Shown here: in pieces, positions 10,647-20,151 of the stretch
Layout of the letters: each line of letters begins with the position of its first letter
Position numbering within the stretch: the stretch's first letter is position 1
From: Jatrophihabitans sp.
GTDB lineage: Bacteria; Actinomycetota; Actinomycetes; Mycobacteriales; Jatrophihabitantaceae
DNA length: 64,000 nt
NCBI GenBank assembly: GCA_036399055.1
Contig: DASWNX010000026.1
Span: 1-64,000, forward strand
Direction: 5' to 3'
The notes under the pieces: generated by a model
Database searches by the model: none
What the model was told of the DNA's origin: nothing
What the model saw: the letters and a program-made list of their open reading frames with translations, nothing else
Program-made: the position numbers and the translations under genes

Positions 10647-11834
10647 TCAGGAGGGTTGGGCTATCGCCCCGCAGGCCACGCCGCGGGCCAGGTAGTCCGT
10701 CAACGCCCGGACGGTGGCCGGCTCGTCGGCGATGCCGGTCTCCAGCCTGGCCGAGTAGGCGGCCAGCCGGGCCTGGGCGGCGGCCTGGCCGTCGGTGAAG
10801 AACCGGAAGGTCGCGGCGTACCGGCTCGCCAGCTGGGCCGGGTGCAGGTCCCAGCCCTGGTAGAAGCCGCGTTCCAGCGAGCGCCGCACGAGGTCGGCGT
10901 GCAGTTGCCAGGCTTGGCGCACCGCGGCGGTGTCGCCCACCGGCAGGACGTTGGTGGAGCCGTCGGACACCGCGATGCCGGTCTCGGCGGCCGCCACCTG
11001 CAGCACCGCCTTGGCATGGTCAGCCGCTGGGTGCGCCATCGACTGGAAGGCCGCGGCGATGCCCAGCGAGGCGCTGTAGTCATAGGCGCCGTAATGCAGC
11101 CCGGCGCAGCGGCCGGCCGCCGCCGTGATCATCGGCGCCACCAGCGCCACGCCCTCCGAGCCGAGGATGGCCTGCGGCGTCTCGATCTGGATCTCGAACC
11201 GCAGCTGCCCGTCAGCCAGGCCGAACCGCGACTCCAACGCCGCGCAGCACTGCGCCATCGCCTGCACCTGTCGCACCGAGCTGACCTTGGGCAGGGTGAT
11301 CCGGAAGCCGGCCGGCAGCGCCGCCCGCGACAGCACCGTGTCCAGGAACAGGGTCAGGGTGCTCAGACCGCGACGGCGGACCGCCGGCTCCAAGGACTTC
11401 ATCCGCAGGCCGGTGAACGGCGGCGCGGCCCCTGCGCTGATCAGTTCGGCCAGGGCCGCGGCCGCCGAGACCGCGGCGGCGTCCTCCACCTCGTCCGGGC
11501 GGATCCCGTAGCCGTCCTCGAAGTCGATCCGCAGGTCCTCGACCGGCTCACGGGCGAGCTTGGCCCGGACCTTGAGGTGCTCGGCCTCGTCGAAGCCGGG
11601 CACCGGGCCGTGCTCGTCCAGGGCGCGCAGCGCGGCCTCGCCCCAGTGCCGGGGGGTCTCGGCTGAGAACCGGTCAGCCGGCACGTAGGCGGTGTGCACC
11701 GGTTGCCGGTCAGCCGACGGTCCCGGGTAGCGCCGAGCCCGCTCGGCGTCGTCGTCGGCCAGCAGCGCGTCCAGCCGGCCGGCCAGCTCGGCCGCCAGTT
11801 CCGGCGCGGGTCTGGGATCTGATCCCGAGCTCAT
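10647..11834 (-). CDS. HpcH/HpaI-like aldolase family protein (DUF6986 type) of the allantoin locus
   Basis: This 395-residue protein has a TIM-barrel lyase look: an acidic metal-ligand stretch (LRIDFEDGYG), RITLPKVSSVRQV, and EIQIETPQAILG, which resembles the Glu ligand strand of citrate-lyase-beta/malyl-CoA-lyase-type enzymes. Then comes GLHYGAYDYSASLGI. It follows allantoicase by 8 bases in the allB-alc operon. Actinobacterial allantoin clusters often carry such a gene, but its reaction is not established. Use of glyoxylate released from ureidoglycolate is a guess from context. ATG 11834 fits the operon spacing. Confidence 0.75.
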   Translation of the reverse strand: MSSGSDPRPAPELAAELAGRLDALLADDDAERARRYPGPSADRQPVHTAYVPADRFSAETPRHWGEAALRALDEHGPVPGFDEAEHLKVRAKLAREPVEDLRIDFEDGYGIRPDEVEDAAAVSAAAALAELISAGAAPPFTGLRMKSLEPAVRRRGLSTLTLFLDTVLSRAALPAGFRITLPKVSSVRQVQAMAQCCAALESRFGLADGQLRFEIQIETPQAILGSEGVALVAPMITAAAGRCAGLHYGAYDYSASLGIAAAFQSMAHPAADHAKAVLQVAAAETGIAVSDGSTNVLPVGDTAAVRQAWQLHADLVRRSLERGFYQGWDLHPAQLASRYAATFRFFTDGQAAAQARLAAYSARLETGIADEPATVRALTDYLARGVACGAIAQPS

Positions 11835-11842
11835 CGCCGGCC

Positions 11843-12886
11843 TCAGTCGAACAGCTCGTCGGCGACGATGCCGGCGGCGACCTCGTCCGGCAGCAGTGCC
11901 AGCCACCGGCGCCCGAGTTCGGCGCGGGCCTGGCCGCTGAGCTCTCCGACCACCCGCAGCCGCGAGACGCCGCCGTCGGGATAGACGTCCAGGCGCACCC
12001 GGCGCACCGGGGTGGAGGAGCCGATCTTGAACCGGTGCTCGGTGTCGGGGCTCAACCGGGTGCGCGGCAGCAGCTGCTCGCCGGTCTCGGCGTCGCTGAG
12101 CATCGCCGCGCCGGGGGCGTTGCCGACGAAGCGGGAGGTGTCGATCACGACGTGGTGCAACTGCCCGGCGCCGGCCAGCTCGACCTCGATCCAGTCGTTG
12201 CCGTCGTCGCGGCGGCGGGCGTTCTCCCAGCCGTCGGACATCACGCTCGAACGGCCGGGAGCCAGCACGTTGGACGGCGCGGAGTAGAACCGGTCGCTGC
12301 AGCCGGTGATCCGGCCGCCGTTGAGGGTGGCTGCCAGGTCGACCCGCCCGCCCAGGAACCGCGGATCGCCGAGCGGATCGCCGTGCACCCGGAACCGGGC
12401 CACCCCGCCGTCGGGATAGATCCGCAGCCGGACGTGGCTGCTCAGCTGCTCGGCGAAGATCGCGAAGCCGTTCTCGGTGTCGCCGGCCAGCTCGGACTTG
12501 GCCAGCAGCGGCGTCCAGGCCGCCGCCCGCAGCTGCTCGGCCGAGGGGTAGCCGAGCATGGCGACGGCCTCGACCGAGGCGTAGGGCGGGAAGTTGCCGG
12601 TGAAGTGGCTGGTGTCGATCAGCACCCCCCGGACGACGCCGGGCGTGGCCAACCGCAGGATCACCTCGTCTGGCGCGGCCAGGCCATCGCGCCGGCGCCT
12701 GGTCTCCCAGCCGTCATAGACCTTGCCCCGGGCGTCGAAGGCGGCCGGGTCGTGCCGGGCCGGGCCGGGGTTGATTAGGTTGTGCGCGCTGGCGAAGAAG
12801 TCGTCGTTGGCCCAGACCACCGCGCCGCCCAGCACCCGGTTGGCCAGGTCGGCCAGGGTGCGGAACTCGACTGTCTGGCCGCTCAC
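11843..12886 (-). CDS. alc: Allantoicase
   Basis: It hydrolyses allantoate to ureidoglycolate and urea. The 347-residue protein is made of two homologous allantoicase jelly-roll domains. Each carries the pattern of a DGWETRRRR or [12 protein letters not shown] loop followed by an IDTSHFTGN or IDTSRFVGN strand. Length and tandem architecture match the family. GTG 12886 overlaps the allB stop (GTGA), placing alc directly downstream of allantoinase in one transcript. Confidence 0.95.
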   Translation of the reverse strand: MSGQTVEFRTLADLANRVLGGAVVWANDDFFASAHNLINPGPARHDPAAFDARGKVYDGWETRRRRDGLAAPDEVILRLATPGVVRGVLIDTSHFTGNFPPYASVEAVAMLGYPSAEQLRAAAWTPLLAKSELAGDTENGFAIFAEQLSSHVRLRIYPDGGVARFRVHGDPLGDPRFLGGRVDLAATLNGGRITGCSDRFYSAPSNVLAPGRSSVMSDGWENARRRDDGNDWIEVELAGAGQLHHVVIDTSRFVGNAPGAAMLSDAETGEQLLPRTRLSPDTEHRFKIGSSTPVRRVRLDVYPDGGVSRLRVVGELSGQARAELGRRWLALLPDEVAAGIVADELFD

Positions 12887-14262
12887 CGGGACTCCGAGCG
12901 GCGTAGCAGCCGGCCCCGCGGGAGGCGCCCGTCGATCCGCTCGCCGGCCAGCCAGGTTTCTCTCACCACGCCGCGCAGCCTAGCCCCGGCGTAGGGCGTC
13001 ATCGGGTTGCGATGCCGCAACCGGGCGGGGTCCACCGTGAAGCTCTGCTCCGGGGCGAAGACGGCGAAGTCGGCGTCGTAGCCGGCCGCGATCGCGCCCT
13101 TGCCGGCCAGGCCCGCCAACCGCGCCGGAGCGGCCGCCATCCAGCCGACCAGCTCGCCGAGGGTGTGGCCCCGGCTGCTGGCCTGCGTCCAGGTCACCGG
13201 CAGCGCGAGCTGGAGCGAGGCGATGCCACCCCAGGCCGCGGCGAAGTCGCCGGTGTCCCGGCGCTTGAGCTCAGCGGTGCACGGCGAGTGGTCTGACACC
13301 ACGCAGTCGATCAGGCCGTCGGACAGGGCCTGCCACAGCTGCTCCCGATTGGCCTGCTCCCTGATCGGAGGGCAGCACTTGAACTCGGTCGCGCCGTCGG
13401 GCACCTGCTCGGCGGCCAGGCTCAGGTAGTGCGGGCAGGTCTCCACCGTGACCGGCAGCCCCTCGCCGCGGGCGGCGGCGATCAGCGGCAGCGCCGCGGC
13501 GCTGGACAGGTGCACCAGGTGCGCCCGGCAGCCGGTCTGGCGCACCGCGTCCAGAAACCAGCTGATGGCCTGGGTCTCGGCATCCGGCGGCCGGGACGCC
13601 ACGAAGGACCGGTAACTGCGCCCGGCCGGTTGGGGCGCCGCCGCGATCACCGCCGGGTCCTCGGCGTGGGCGATCAGCAGGCCGTCGAAGGCGGCGATCC
13701 GCCTCATCGCCGCGATCACCCCGGCTCGGTCCAGCGGCGGGAACTCCTCGACACCGGAGTCGAGCAGGAAGCACTTGAAACCGGCCACCCCGGCCCTGTG
13801 AAGATCGTGAAGCTCGTGCAGGTCGTCTCCGCCGGCGGTCTCGGCGCAGTTGGCCGGCACGGCGCCGCCCCAGAAGGCCACGTCCACGTGCACCCTGCCC
13901 TCGGCAGCCCGCTGCTTGACCCGCAGCGCCGCCAGGTCGACCGTCGGCGGGATGCTGTTGAGCGGCATGTCGACCACCGTGGTGATCCCGCCGGCCGCCG
14001 CCGCGGCGGTGGCCGAGGCGAAGCCCTCCCACTCGGTCCGGCCGGGCTCGTTGATGTGCACGTGCGAGTCCACCAGCCCCGGCAGCAGGACGCAGTCCTC
14101 GGCGATCACCACCTCGGTGACCGCTGAGCCGTCCGGGCCGGCGCCGGCCGGGGCGTCGAAGCTGTCGACCGAGGTGATCCGGCCGCCGCTGATTCGCACC
14201 GCGCCGGACCGCTCGCCCTCGGCGGTGATCATCCGGCGGGCGCGCAGCAGCAGATCGGTCAT
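12883..14262 (-). CDS. allB: Allantoinase
   Basis: It opens the allantoin ring to allantoate. This 459-residue amidohydrolase shows the metal ligands HVH in [18 protein letters not shown], the carbamylated Lys in [13 protein letters not shown], His in IAHAEDP and AHLVHLSS, and the catalytic Asp in VVSDHSPCT. Length is typical. It is first in the allB-alc-aldolase operon and divergent from uraD, with a 91-base shared promoter region. Confidence 0.96.
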   Translation of the reverse strand: MTDLLLRARRMITAEGERSGAVRISGGRITSVDSFDAPAGAGPDGSAVTEVVIAEDCVLLPGLVDSHVHINEPGRTEWEGFASATAAAAAGGITTVVDMPLNSIPPTVDLAALRVKQRAAEGRVHVDVAFWGGAVPANCAETAGGDDLHELHDLHRAGVAGFKCFLLDSGVEEFPPLDRAGVIAAMRRIAAFDGLLIAHAEDPAVIAAAPQPAGRSYRSFVASRPPDAETQAISWFLDAVRQTGCRAHLVHLSSAAALPLIAAARGEGLPVTVETCPHYLSLAAEQVPDGATEFKCCPPIREQANREQLWQALSDGLIDCVVSDHSPCTAELKRRDTGDFAAAWGGIASLQLALPVTWTQASSRGHTLGELVGWMAAAPARLAGLAGKGAIAAGYDADFAVFAPEQSFTVDPARLRHRNPMTPYAGARLRGVVRETWLAGERIDGRLPRGRLLRRSESR

Positions 14263-14353
14263 CGGCCCATCCCAACACGTCCGCGCCCTTTTCGCCGGGG
14301 TCGCGCTAGGTTTGGTGCCCAGGCGGGTGAGGTTGGGTTAGGGGTGGTGCGAG

Positions 14354-14872
14354 GTGGACCCTGCGCAGATCGGCCCGATCGCGGTGGCCGAGCTCGACGC
14401 GGCGCCGGCCGCCGACGCCGCCGCGGAGCTGATGCCCTGTTGCGCCAGCAAGCGGTGGGTCTCAGGCCTGGTCAGCGGCCGCCCGTACGCCCGGCTGGAC
14501 CGGCTCACCGCCGCCTCGGACGCGCTGCTGGCCAGGCTGGACTGGTCCGAGCTGGAGTCCGCGCTGGCCGGCCATCCCCGGATCGGCGAGCGCGCCGCCT
14601 CCGACGGCCGGGCCGACGGCTGGTCCCGTCAGGAGCAGGCCGGCGCCGCCCGCGCCGGTGACCGGGTGCGCCAGGAGCTGGCCGAGGCCAACCGCGCCTA
14701 CGAGCAGCGCTTCGGCCACGTCTTTCTCATCTGCGCCACCGGCCTGTCGGCCGAGACGATGCTGGGCGCGTTGCGCTCCCGGCTGCGCAACGACCCGGTC
14801 GCCGAGCGCGAGGTGGTGCGCGCAGAGCTGGCCAAGATCGTCCGGCTGCGGCTGGCGAAGGCGTTTCGCTGA
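14354..14872 (+). CDS. uraD: 2-oxo-4-hydroxy-4-carboxy-5-ureidoimidazoline (OHCU) decarboxylase
   Basis: It performs the last step of urate oxidation, decarboxylating OHCU to S-allantoin. The 172-residue helical protein carries the family signatures LAGHPRIGE (catalytic His) and FGHVFLICATG, plus the C-terminal RxRLxKAF end. The start is GTG 14354, preceded by GGTGCGAG. Normally it would sit next to uraH; here about 1.3 kb of lower-GC DNA with an antisense gene separates them. Confidence 0.93.
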   Translation: MDPAQIGPIAVAELDAAPAADAAAELMPCCASKRWVSGLVSGRPYARLDRLTAASDALLARLDWSELESALAGHPRIGERAASDGRADGWSRQEQAGAARAGDRVRQELAEANRAYEQRFGHVFLICATGLSAETMLGALRSRLRNDPVAEREVVRAELAKIVRLRLAKAFR

Positions 14873-15207
14873 GCGCGCCTGATGCAGCCGCATGAGTGGA
14901 GTTTGCCAAGTTCCACATACTTGCCATAAGCAGCATTAGGAGTCATAGGCCGTTGTGCAACCAGTCTCAGTCACGGATTCCTGCCTGACGACTGCCCAAC
15001 GGCTAAGCTCCCACCGCTACGCCGTGGAATACAGCCCAGCGACGGCTACATCAACGTTTACGACTCAGCGATCATGCCGGGTCACGTAGATTGATGGATC
15101 GGGGTAACCGCATGCTAACCCGCAAACGAAGAACCCAAAAGAGTCAGAGGGTAAACTGACAATTTATGTCGGGGCCAGCTAGGGGTGAGTTGTTCCTTTA
15201 CCCGCTT
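14873..15207. other. 335-base low-GC spacer, no gene seen
   Basis: Base composition falls visibly right after uraD, with A/T-rich words unlike the flanking coding DNA. I see no convincing ORF, tRNA, integrase site or direct repeat. It forms the left part of the insert that continues through the antisense membrane-protein gene to about 16200. Confidence 0.6.
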
Positions 15208-15969
15208 CTACGGATTCTTGAGCTGTTCTTCATACTCATTGATCTGACACTGCTTCTCTTCCTGCGAGCTAGCTGCATACGGTACAACCGCAAGTGGGTG
15301 TGAATAGTACAGCTCGGCAGTCTTGGAACGTATGTCGGCGCAATCTAGACTGGCTGGGCTCTGCCGGGTCGCTAGGTATACAGGAATCAAAGCTGCAATG
15401 AGAGCTACGGCTAACGCTGTAGCGGCAGGGACGACCAAGCTGGCAAGCTTCCACTGATCTTCATTGATGCTTGACTCAAGATCCACCGGTTTTACAACAT
15501 CGGGACTAGGCTGCTGGGCTTGACCAGTATTATCGCCTAGGCCAGGCAGCGGTTCTTGCTGTGACGGCCGGCGTTCGAGACCGTTACGCATGACATCGTC
15601 GTAGACCTCTATTGCCAATTCCGGAATGCCGTCGCCAAAGTCCGTCACTGTGACGTTAGATTCAACGAAGTCACCTGGCACGTAAATTCGCTGTTCTCCG
15701 ACGTATCTCAGAAACCGTGACGGCCAGGGCCGACGTAGCGCAACCCAATATAGATATGCGTATATGGGCGCGAGCGTGGACACCACATTTAAGCTAGTCA
15801 TCCACGGGCCAACTGGCGTATGGATAGACTTAATCAGACCAGCAATGCCGAATATCGAATCAATTATTGCGATCACGACGATAAGATGCCGGTATCGGTA
15901 GGCGACCAATATAACAGTACGCGCTGCCTTAATCCACCTCCGCGGCGGTGTGCGTATCGCCCGTCGCAT
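15208..15969 (-). CDS. Low-GC orphan membrane protein
   Basis: The product has 253 residues: a basic N-terminus, two close transmembrane helices (about residues 22-48 and 56-78), a soluble loop with a beta-rich stretch (YVGEQRIYVPGDFVESNVTV), a third hydrophobic helix near 186-206, and a polar C-terminus. No family is recognised. One sampled line (15481-15540) is 52% GC, well below the flanking genes, and codons ending in A/T are frequent. It lies antisense between uraD and uraH, so it is probably acquired DNA rather than part of urate catabolism. Confidence 0.6.
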   Translation of the reverse strand: MRRAIRTPPRRWIKAARTVILVAYRYRHLIVVIAIIDSIFGIAGLIKSIHTPVGPWMTSLNVVSTLAPIYAYLYWVALRRPWPSRFLRYVGEQRIYVPGDFVESNVTVTDFGDGIPELAIEVYDDVMRNGLERRPSQQEPLPGLGDNTGQAQQPSPDVVKPVDLESSINEDQWKLASLVVPAATALAVALIAALIPVYLATRQSPASLDCADIRSKTAELYYSHPLAVVPYAASSQEEKQCQINEYEEQLKNP

Positions 15970-16205
15970 TCCTGACCTCCCTTTTGATTCGAAGGCACAA
16001 CGCTAGCGCACGTCATGCTCCGTCTCACCTAAGCTGCCGCTCTCAGCACCCAGGCGAGATGGGCAGCAGAGCCGAGCGCCAACCAAATCGCATATTGTCG
16101 TCCACGGGCTCTCACCTGCTCTTGATCAGGCACCAAACCGCAGCACTGGATACTGCAGACTGGTGTGACACCGGCCGAGCGAGCCAGCGAGCAAAGGAGC
16201 GCATC

Positions 16206-16526
16206 ATGAGTCTGTCCACTCACGTGCTGGACGCTGTGCTCGGCCGGCCGGCGCACGGCGTCCCGGTGCGGCTGGAACAGCGCGCGGAGTCGGGGTGGAC
16301 GGCGATGGCAGAGCGGGTCACCGGCGCCGACGGCCGGATCGCTGACCTGTCGCCGGGGCTGGCGGCCGGGCACTACCGGCTGGTGTTCGACACCGAGAGC
16401 TACCTCGGCCCGCAGGCCTTCTACCCCGAGGTGGTCATCACCTTCCGCGTCGAAGGCGCCGGCCAGCACTACCACGTCCCATTGCTGCTGAGCCCGTTCG
16501 CCTACTCGACCTACCGCGGCAGCTGA
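16206..16526 (+). CDS. uraH: 5-hydroxyisourate hydrolase (transthyretin-like)
   Basis: It hydrolyses 5-hydroxyisourate, the uricase product, to OHCU. The 106-residue protein has the transthyretin-like signatures LSTHVLDAVLGRPA at the N-terminus, YHVPLLLSPFAYSTYRGS at the C-terminus, and catalytic His/Arg positions as in the family. ATG 16206 follows AAAGGAG. It overlaps uricase by one base (TGATG), which couples the two successive enzymes. Confidence 0.96.
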   Translation: MSLSTHVLDAVLGRPAHGVPVRLEQRAESGWTAMAERVTGADGRIADLSPGLAAGHYRLVFDTESYLGPQAFYPEVVITFRVEGAGQHYHVPLLLSPFAYSTYRGS

Positions 16527-17383
16527 TGGCCGTCCTGGGCGAGAACCGTTACGGCAAGGCCGAGGTGCGGGTGGTGCGCATCGACCGCGGCCGGCGCCCG
16601 CACGCCATCTCCGACTTCAACGTCTCGATCAGCCTGTCCGGTGACATGGAAGAGGTGCACCTGTCGGGCGCCAACGATCAGGTGCTGCCGACCGACACCC
16701 AGAAGAACACCGTCTACGCCCTGGCCCAGAAGCTCGGCGGCGTCGAGCCCGAGGTGTTCGCCCTGGCGCTGGCGCGGCATTTCGTCGAAGGCCGGCCCGC
16801 CATCACGCGCGCCCAGGTGCAGGTGGACAGCTACGGCTGGAGCCCGGTCGGGCCGCACTCGCTGGTCCGCTCCGGCGGCGAGGTCAGGACCGTGACGGTG
16901 GTGCACGACGAGCAGTCAGGCAGCTGGGTGCTCGGCGGCCTGCGCGAGCTCACCCTGCTCAACACCACCGGCTCGGAGTTCTGGGGCTTCGCCAAGGATT
17001 CCTACACCACGCTGGCCGAGACCACCGACCGGATGCTGGCCACCAGCGTCGAGGCCCGGTGGCGGTTCCGCGGCGCCGACTGCGACTGGGCGGCGGCGCA
17101 CGAGCGCGCCCGGCAGGCGCTGATCCAGGCCTTCGTCGACACCCACAGCTACTCGCTGCAGCAGAGCCTGTTCGCGATGGGCTCGCGGGTGTTGGCCGAG
17201 GCGCCCGAGGTCTGCGAGGTCAGGCTGGCGTTGCCGAACAAGCACCACTTCCTCGTCGACCTCAGCCCGTTCGGCCTGCCCAATGACCAGGAGGTGTACC
17301 TGGCCGCGGACCGGCCCTACGGCCTGATCGAGGGCCAGGTGCTGGCCGAGGACGCGCCGGAGGCAGGGCCGGTCTGGTCCTGA
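16526..17383 (+). CDS. pucL: Urate oxidase (uricase)
   Basis: It oxidises urate to 5-hydroxyisourate without a cofactor. The 285-residue protein shows the uricase motifs NRYGKAEVRVVRIDR, the catalytic stretch NDQVLPTDTQKNTVYALA, and LPNKHHFLVDLSPFG near the C-terminus. Length fits a single uricase subunit of two T-fold domains, without the OHCU-decarboxylase fusion found in Bacillus PucL. It lies immediately after uraH. Confidence 0.96.
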   Translation: MAVLGENRYGKAEVRVVRIDRGRRPHAISDFNVSISLSGDMEEVHLSGANDQVLPTDTQKNTVYALAQKLGGVEPEVFALALARHFVEGRPAITRAQVQVDSYGWSPVGPHSLVRSGGEVRTVTVVHDEQSGSWVLGGLRELTLLNTTGSEFWGFAKDSYTTLAETTDRMLATSVEARWRFRGADCDWAAAHERARQALIQAFVDTHSYSLQQSLFAMGSRVLAEAPEVCEVRLALPNKHHFLVDLSPFGLPNDQEVYLAADRPYGLIEGQVLAEDAPEAGPVWS

Positions 17384-17462
17384 CACGCGCTTGGGTCGGC
17401 CGCATAAGCGTTCCGCGGTGACCGGAACGCGGCTATCGTCGCTGAAAGAGAGGGGGTGGCCG

Positions 17463-18332
17463 GTGGATTTCCTTCGACCGGAGTCCTGGGCCGACGCCCT
17501 GGCGGCCAAGGCCGAGCTGCCCGCCGCCGCGCCGCTGGCCGGCGGCACCGACCTCATGGTCGAGATCAACTTCGACCGCCGCCGCCCCGAGGCGCTGCTG
17601 GACCTCAACCCGATCGCCGAGCTCGCGGACTGGTCCGTCGACGGCGACCACCTGGTGCTGGGCGCCACGCTGCCTTACGCCCGGGTGATCGCCGAGCTGG
17701 GCGACCGGCTGCCCGGGCTGGCGATGGCCAGCCGGACGATCGGCTCACCGCAGATCCGCAACCGCGGCTCCATCGGCGGCAACCTGGGCTCTGCCTCACC
17801 GGCCGGTGACAGCCACCCGGTGCTGCTGGCGCTCAACGCAGTGGTCGAGGTGGCCTCGGCCCGCGGCAGCCGGCTCATCGGAGTCGATGAGTTCTACCTC
17901 GCGCCCAAGCGCTCGGCGCTGGCCCCGGACGAGCTGATCCGCAGCGTCCGCATCCCCTCCGGCGCCGGACCGTGCCAGTTCGCCAAGGTGGGCACTCGCA
18001 ACGCCATGGTGATCGCGGTCTGCTCGTTCGCGGTGGCCCTGCACCCGCAGACTCAGTCGGTGCGCACCGGCATCGGCTCGGCAGGCCCGACCCCCCTGCG
18101 CGCCCCCGCGGCCGAGGCGTTCCTGGCCGGCGAGCTGGCCTCGGCCGGCGGCTGGGAGTCCCGGGCCGAGCTGGGCCCGGACGTGGCGAGCCGGTTCGGC
18201 GAGCTGGTGGCCCAGGCCGCCGTTCCGATCGACGACGTCCGGGGCACTGCCCGCTACCGGCGGCAGGCGCTGGCCGTGCTGGCTCGCCGGACCCTGGGCT
18301 GGGCCTGGCAGGAGTACCGCGCATGCGCCTGA
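17463..18332 (+). CDS. xdhB: Xanthine dehydrogenase, FAD-binding subunit
   Basis: The medium subunit that passes electrons from the iron-sulfur subunit to NAD. It shows the FAD pyrophosphate loop LAGGTDLMVEIN near residue 30, and IGSPQIRNRGSIGGNLGSASPAGD, the second flavin-binding region, followed by a C-terminal CO-dehydrogenase-flavoprotein domain. GTG 17463 was chosen because GAGAGGGGGT precedes it and the protein then begins directly with the family's DFLRP pattern. It overlaps the 2Fe-2S subunit gene by 10 bases. Confidence 0.93.
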   Translation: MDFLRPESWADALAAKAELPAAAPLAGGTDLMVEINFDRRRPEALLDLNPIAELADWSVDGDHLVLGATLPYARVIAELGDRLPGLAMASRTIGSPQIRNRGSIGGNLGSASPAGDSHPVLLALNAVVEVASARGSRLIGVDEFYLAPKRSALAPDELIRSVRIPSGAGPCQFAKVGTRNAMVIAVCSFAVALHPQTQSVRTGIGSAGPTPLRAPAAEAFLAGELASAGGWESRAELGPDVASRFGELVAQAAVPIDDVRGTARYRRQALAVLARRTLGWAWQEYRACA

Positions 18333-18805
18333 ACACGACGGTGAACGGCGAGGCCCGTCAGGTCGACGACGTCTGGGAGGGCGAGAGCCTGCTCTACGTG
18401 CTGCGCGAGCGCATGGGCCTGCCCGGCAGCAAGAACGCCTGCGAGCAGGGTGAGTGCGGCTCGTGCACGGTCTACCTGGACGGCGTGACGGTGTGCGCCT
18501 GCCTGGTGGCCGCCGGCCAGGCCGAGGGCCGCGACGTCCGGACCGTCGAGGGGCTGGCCACCGGCGGCGCCGAGCTTGACCCGGTGCAGCAGGCCTTTAT
18601 CGACGCCGGGGCGGTGCAGTGCGGTTTCTGCACCCCCGGCCTGATCGTGGCCACCCACGACCTGCTGGCCCGCCGGCCCAACCCTGAGGTCGCCGAGATC
18701 CGGGAGGCGCTGGCCGGCAACCTGTGCCGGTGCACCGGCTACCAGCAGATCATCGAGGCGGTGCAGGCGGCAGCGGCCGCGCGGTCGGCGGCGGGCCCGC
18801 GATGA
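18323..18805 (+). CDS. xdhC: Xanthine dehydrogenase, [2Fe-2S] subunit
   Basis: The small electron-transfer subunit, 160 residues. The plant-ferredoxin-type cluster is visible as CEQGECGSC plus a later Cys, and the second alpha-helical cluster as QCGFCTPG and [11 protein letters not shown]. Both are complete. It lies between the FAD subunit gene (10-base overlap) and the amidohydrolase gene (ATGA overlap). Functionally it bridges the Mo and FAD subunits. Confidence 0.95.
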   Translation: MRLNTTVNGEARQVDDVWEGESLLYVLRERMGLPGSKNACEQGECGSCTVYLDGVTVCACLVAAGQAEGRDVRTVEGLATGGAELDPVQQAFIDAGAVQCGFCTPGLIVATHDLLARRPNPEVAEIREALAGNLCRCTGYQQIIEAVQAAAAARSAAGPR

Positions 18806-20151
18806 TCGTGCTGGAAGGCGGTCACCTGGCCACCGTCGACGCCCTGGACACCGAGTACCCGCAGGGGCACCTGGTGATCGACGGCAGCGTCATCGTCGCG
18901 GTCGGCCCGGGGCCGGCGCCGGCTGAGCTGCGGGCCGGCGCCCAACTGCTCGACGCCACCGGCTGCCTGATCACCCCGGGGCTGGTGAACACCCACCACC
19001 ACCTGTACCAGTGGCTGACCCGTGGCCTCGGCCAGGACAGCACGCTGTTCGGCTGGCTCAGCGAGCTGTACCCGGTGTGGGCCCGGATCGACGCCGACGC
19101 CGTGCACGCCGCAGCCTCGGCGAACCTGGGCTGGCTGGCGCTGTCAGGGTGCAGCACCAGCTCCGACCACCATTACGTCTTTCCCAAGGCCGGCGGCGAC
19201 CTGCTGGAAGCGACCATCAGCGCCGCCCTGGAGATCGGGGTGCGATTCCAGGCCTGCCGTGGCTCGATGGACCTGGGCCAGTCCGCCGGCGGGTTGCCGC
19301 CTGACTCCGTGGTGGAGGACCGCGAGGCGATCCTGATCGCCACCGAAGCCGCCATCGACCGGTGGCACGACCCCGCAGCCGGGGCGATGACCCGGATCTC
19401 GGTGGCCCCGTGCTCGCCGTTCTCGGTCACCGCCGAGCTGATGCGCGACGCCGCCGAGCTGGCCCGGGGCAAGGGCGTCCGGCTGCACACCCACCTCGCC
19501 GAGACTTCTGACGAGGACGAGTTCTGCCAGCAAACCTATGGCAGGACTCCGGCGGAGTACCTGGCCGACCTGGGCTGGCTGGGCCCGGACGTCTGGCTGG
19601 CGCACTGCGTCCACCTGTCGGACTCCGCGATCGCCAGCTTCGCCGAGACGGGCACCTCGGTGGCGCACTGCCCGACCTCCAACGGCCGGCTGGGAGCCGG
19701 CAGCGCCCGGGTCCAGGACCTGATCAGGGCCGGCGTCCCGGTCGGGCTGGGGGTGGACGGCGCGGCCTCGAACGAAGCGGGCCGGCTGGTGGACGAGCTG
19801 CGCTCGGCGATGACGGTGGCCCGGTTGCGCGGCGGGCCGCAGTCCCTGAGCGCCCGCCAGACGCTGCGGTTGGCGACCATCGGCGGCGCCCAGTGCCTGG
19901 GCCGCGACGCCGAGGTGGGCTCGCTGGAGCCGGGCAAGCTCGCCGATGTCGCGGTCTGGCGGCTGGACGGTCTGGGCCAGGCCGGCTGCGTCGACCCCGT
20001 GTTCGCCTGGGCGTTCTCCTCCTCGACGCCGCTGAAGCTGCTGCTGGTCAACGGCCGCGGGGTGGTGGCCGAGGACATGCTGCTGACCTCTGACGTCGGG
20101 CGGCTGGCGCGCGAGGCCAGCGCCGCCAGCGCCCGGGTGCTCCAGCGATGA
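18802..20151 (+). CDS. 8-oxoguanine deaminase-like amidohydrolase
   Basis: A 449-residue zinc amidohydrolase of the guanine/8-oxoguanine/atrazine-hydrolase group. The metal site is visible as NTHHHLYQWLTRG, HTHLAETSDED, an AHCVHLSD strand, and the catalytic Asp in GLGVDGAASNEAG. The long HHHLYQ-LTR pattern matches 8-oxoguanine deaminases better than classical guanine deaminases. It sits inside the xanthine dehydrogenase operon, overlapping both neighbours by ATGA. Deaminating 8-oxoguanine gives urate directly, which would feed the adjacent uricase. Guanine deaminase is the main alternative. Confidence 0.82.
   Translation: MIVLEGGHLATVDALDTEYPQGHLVIDGSVIVAVGPGPAPAELRAGAQLLDATGCLITPGLVNTHHHLYQWLTRGLGQDSTLFGWLSELYPVWARIDADAVHAAASANLGWLALSGCSTSSDHHYVFPKAGGDLLEATISAALEIGVRFQACRGSMDLGQSAGGLPPDSVVEDREAILIATEAAIDRWHDPAAGAMTRISVAPCSPFSVTAELMRDAAELARGKGVRLHTHLAETSDEDEFCQQTYGRTPAEYLADLGWLGPDVWLAHCVHLSDSAIASFAETGTSVAHCPTSNGRLGAGSARVQDLIRAGVPVGLGVDGAASNEAGRLVDELRSAMTVARLRGGPQSLSARQTLRLATIGGAQCLGRDAEVGSLEPGKLADVAVWRLDGLGQAGCVDPVFAWAFSSSTPLKLLLVNGRGVVAEDMLLTSDVGRLAREASAASARVLQR

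Noticed and set aside
14873..15207. Integrase attachment site or tRNA fragment at the left edge of the low-GC insert
   Set aside because: No tRNA-like sequence or matching direct repeat was found at the other edge.
16122..16154. Promoter with TTGATC and GATACT ahead of uraH
   Set aside because: The spacing of 21 bases is too long for a standard sigma-70 promoter and the -10 match is weak.
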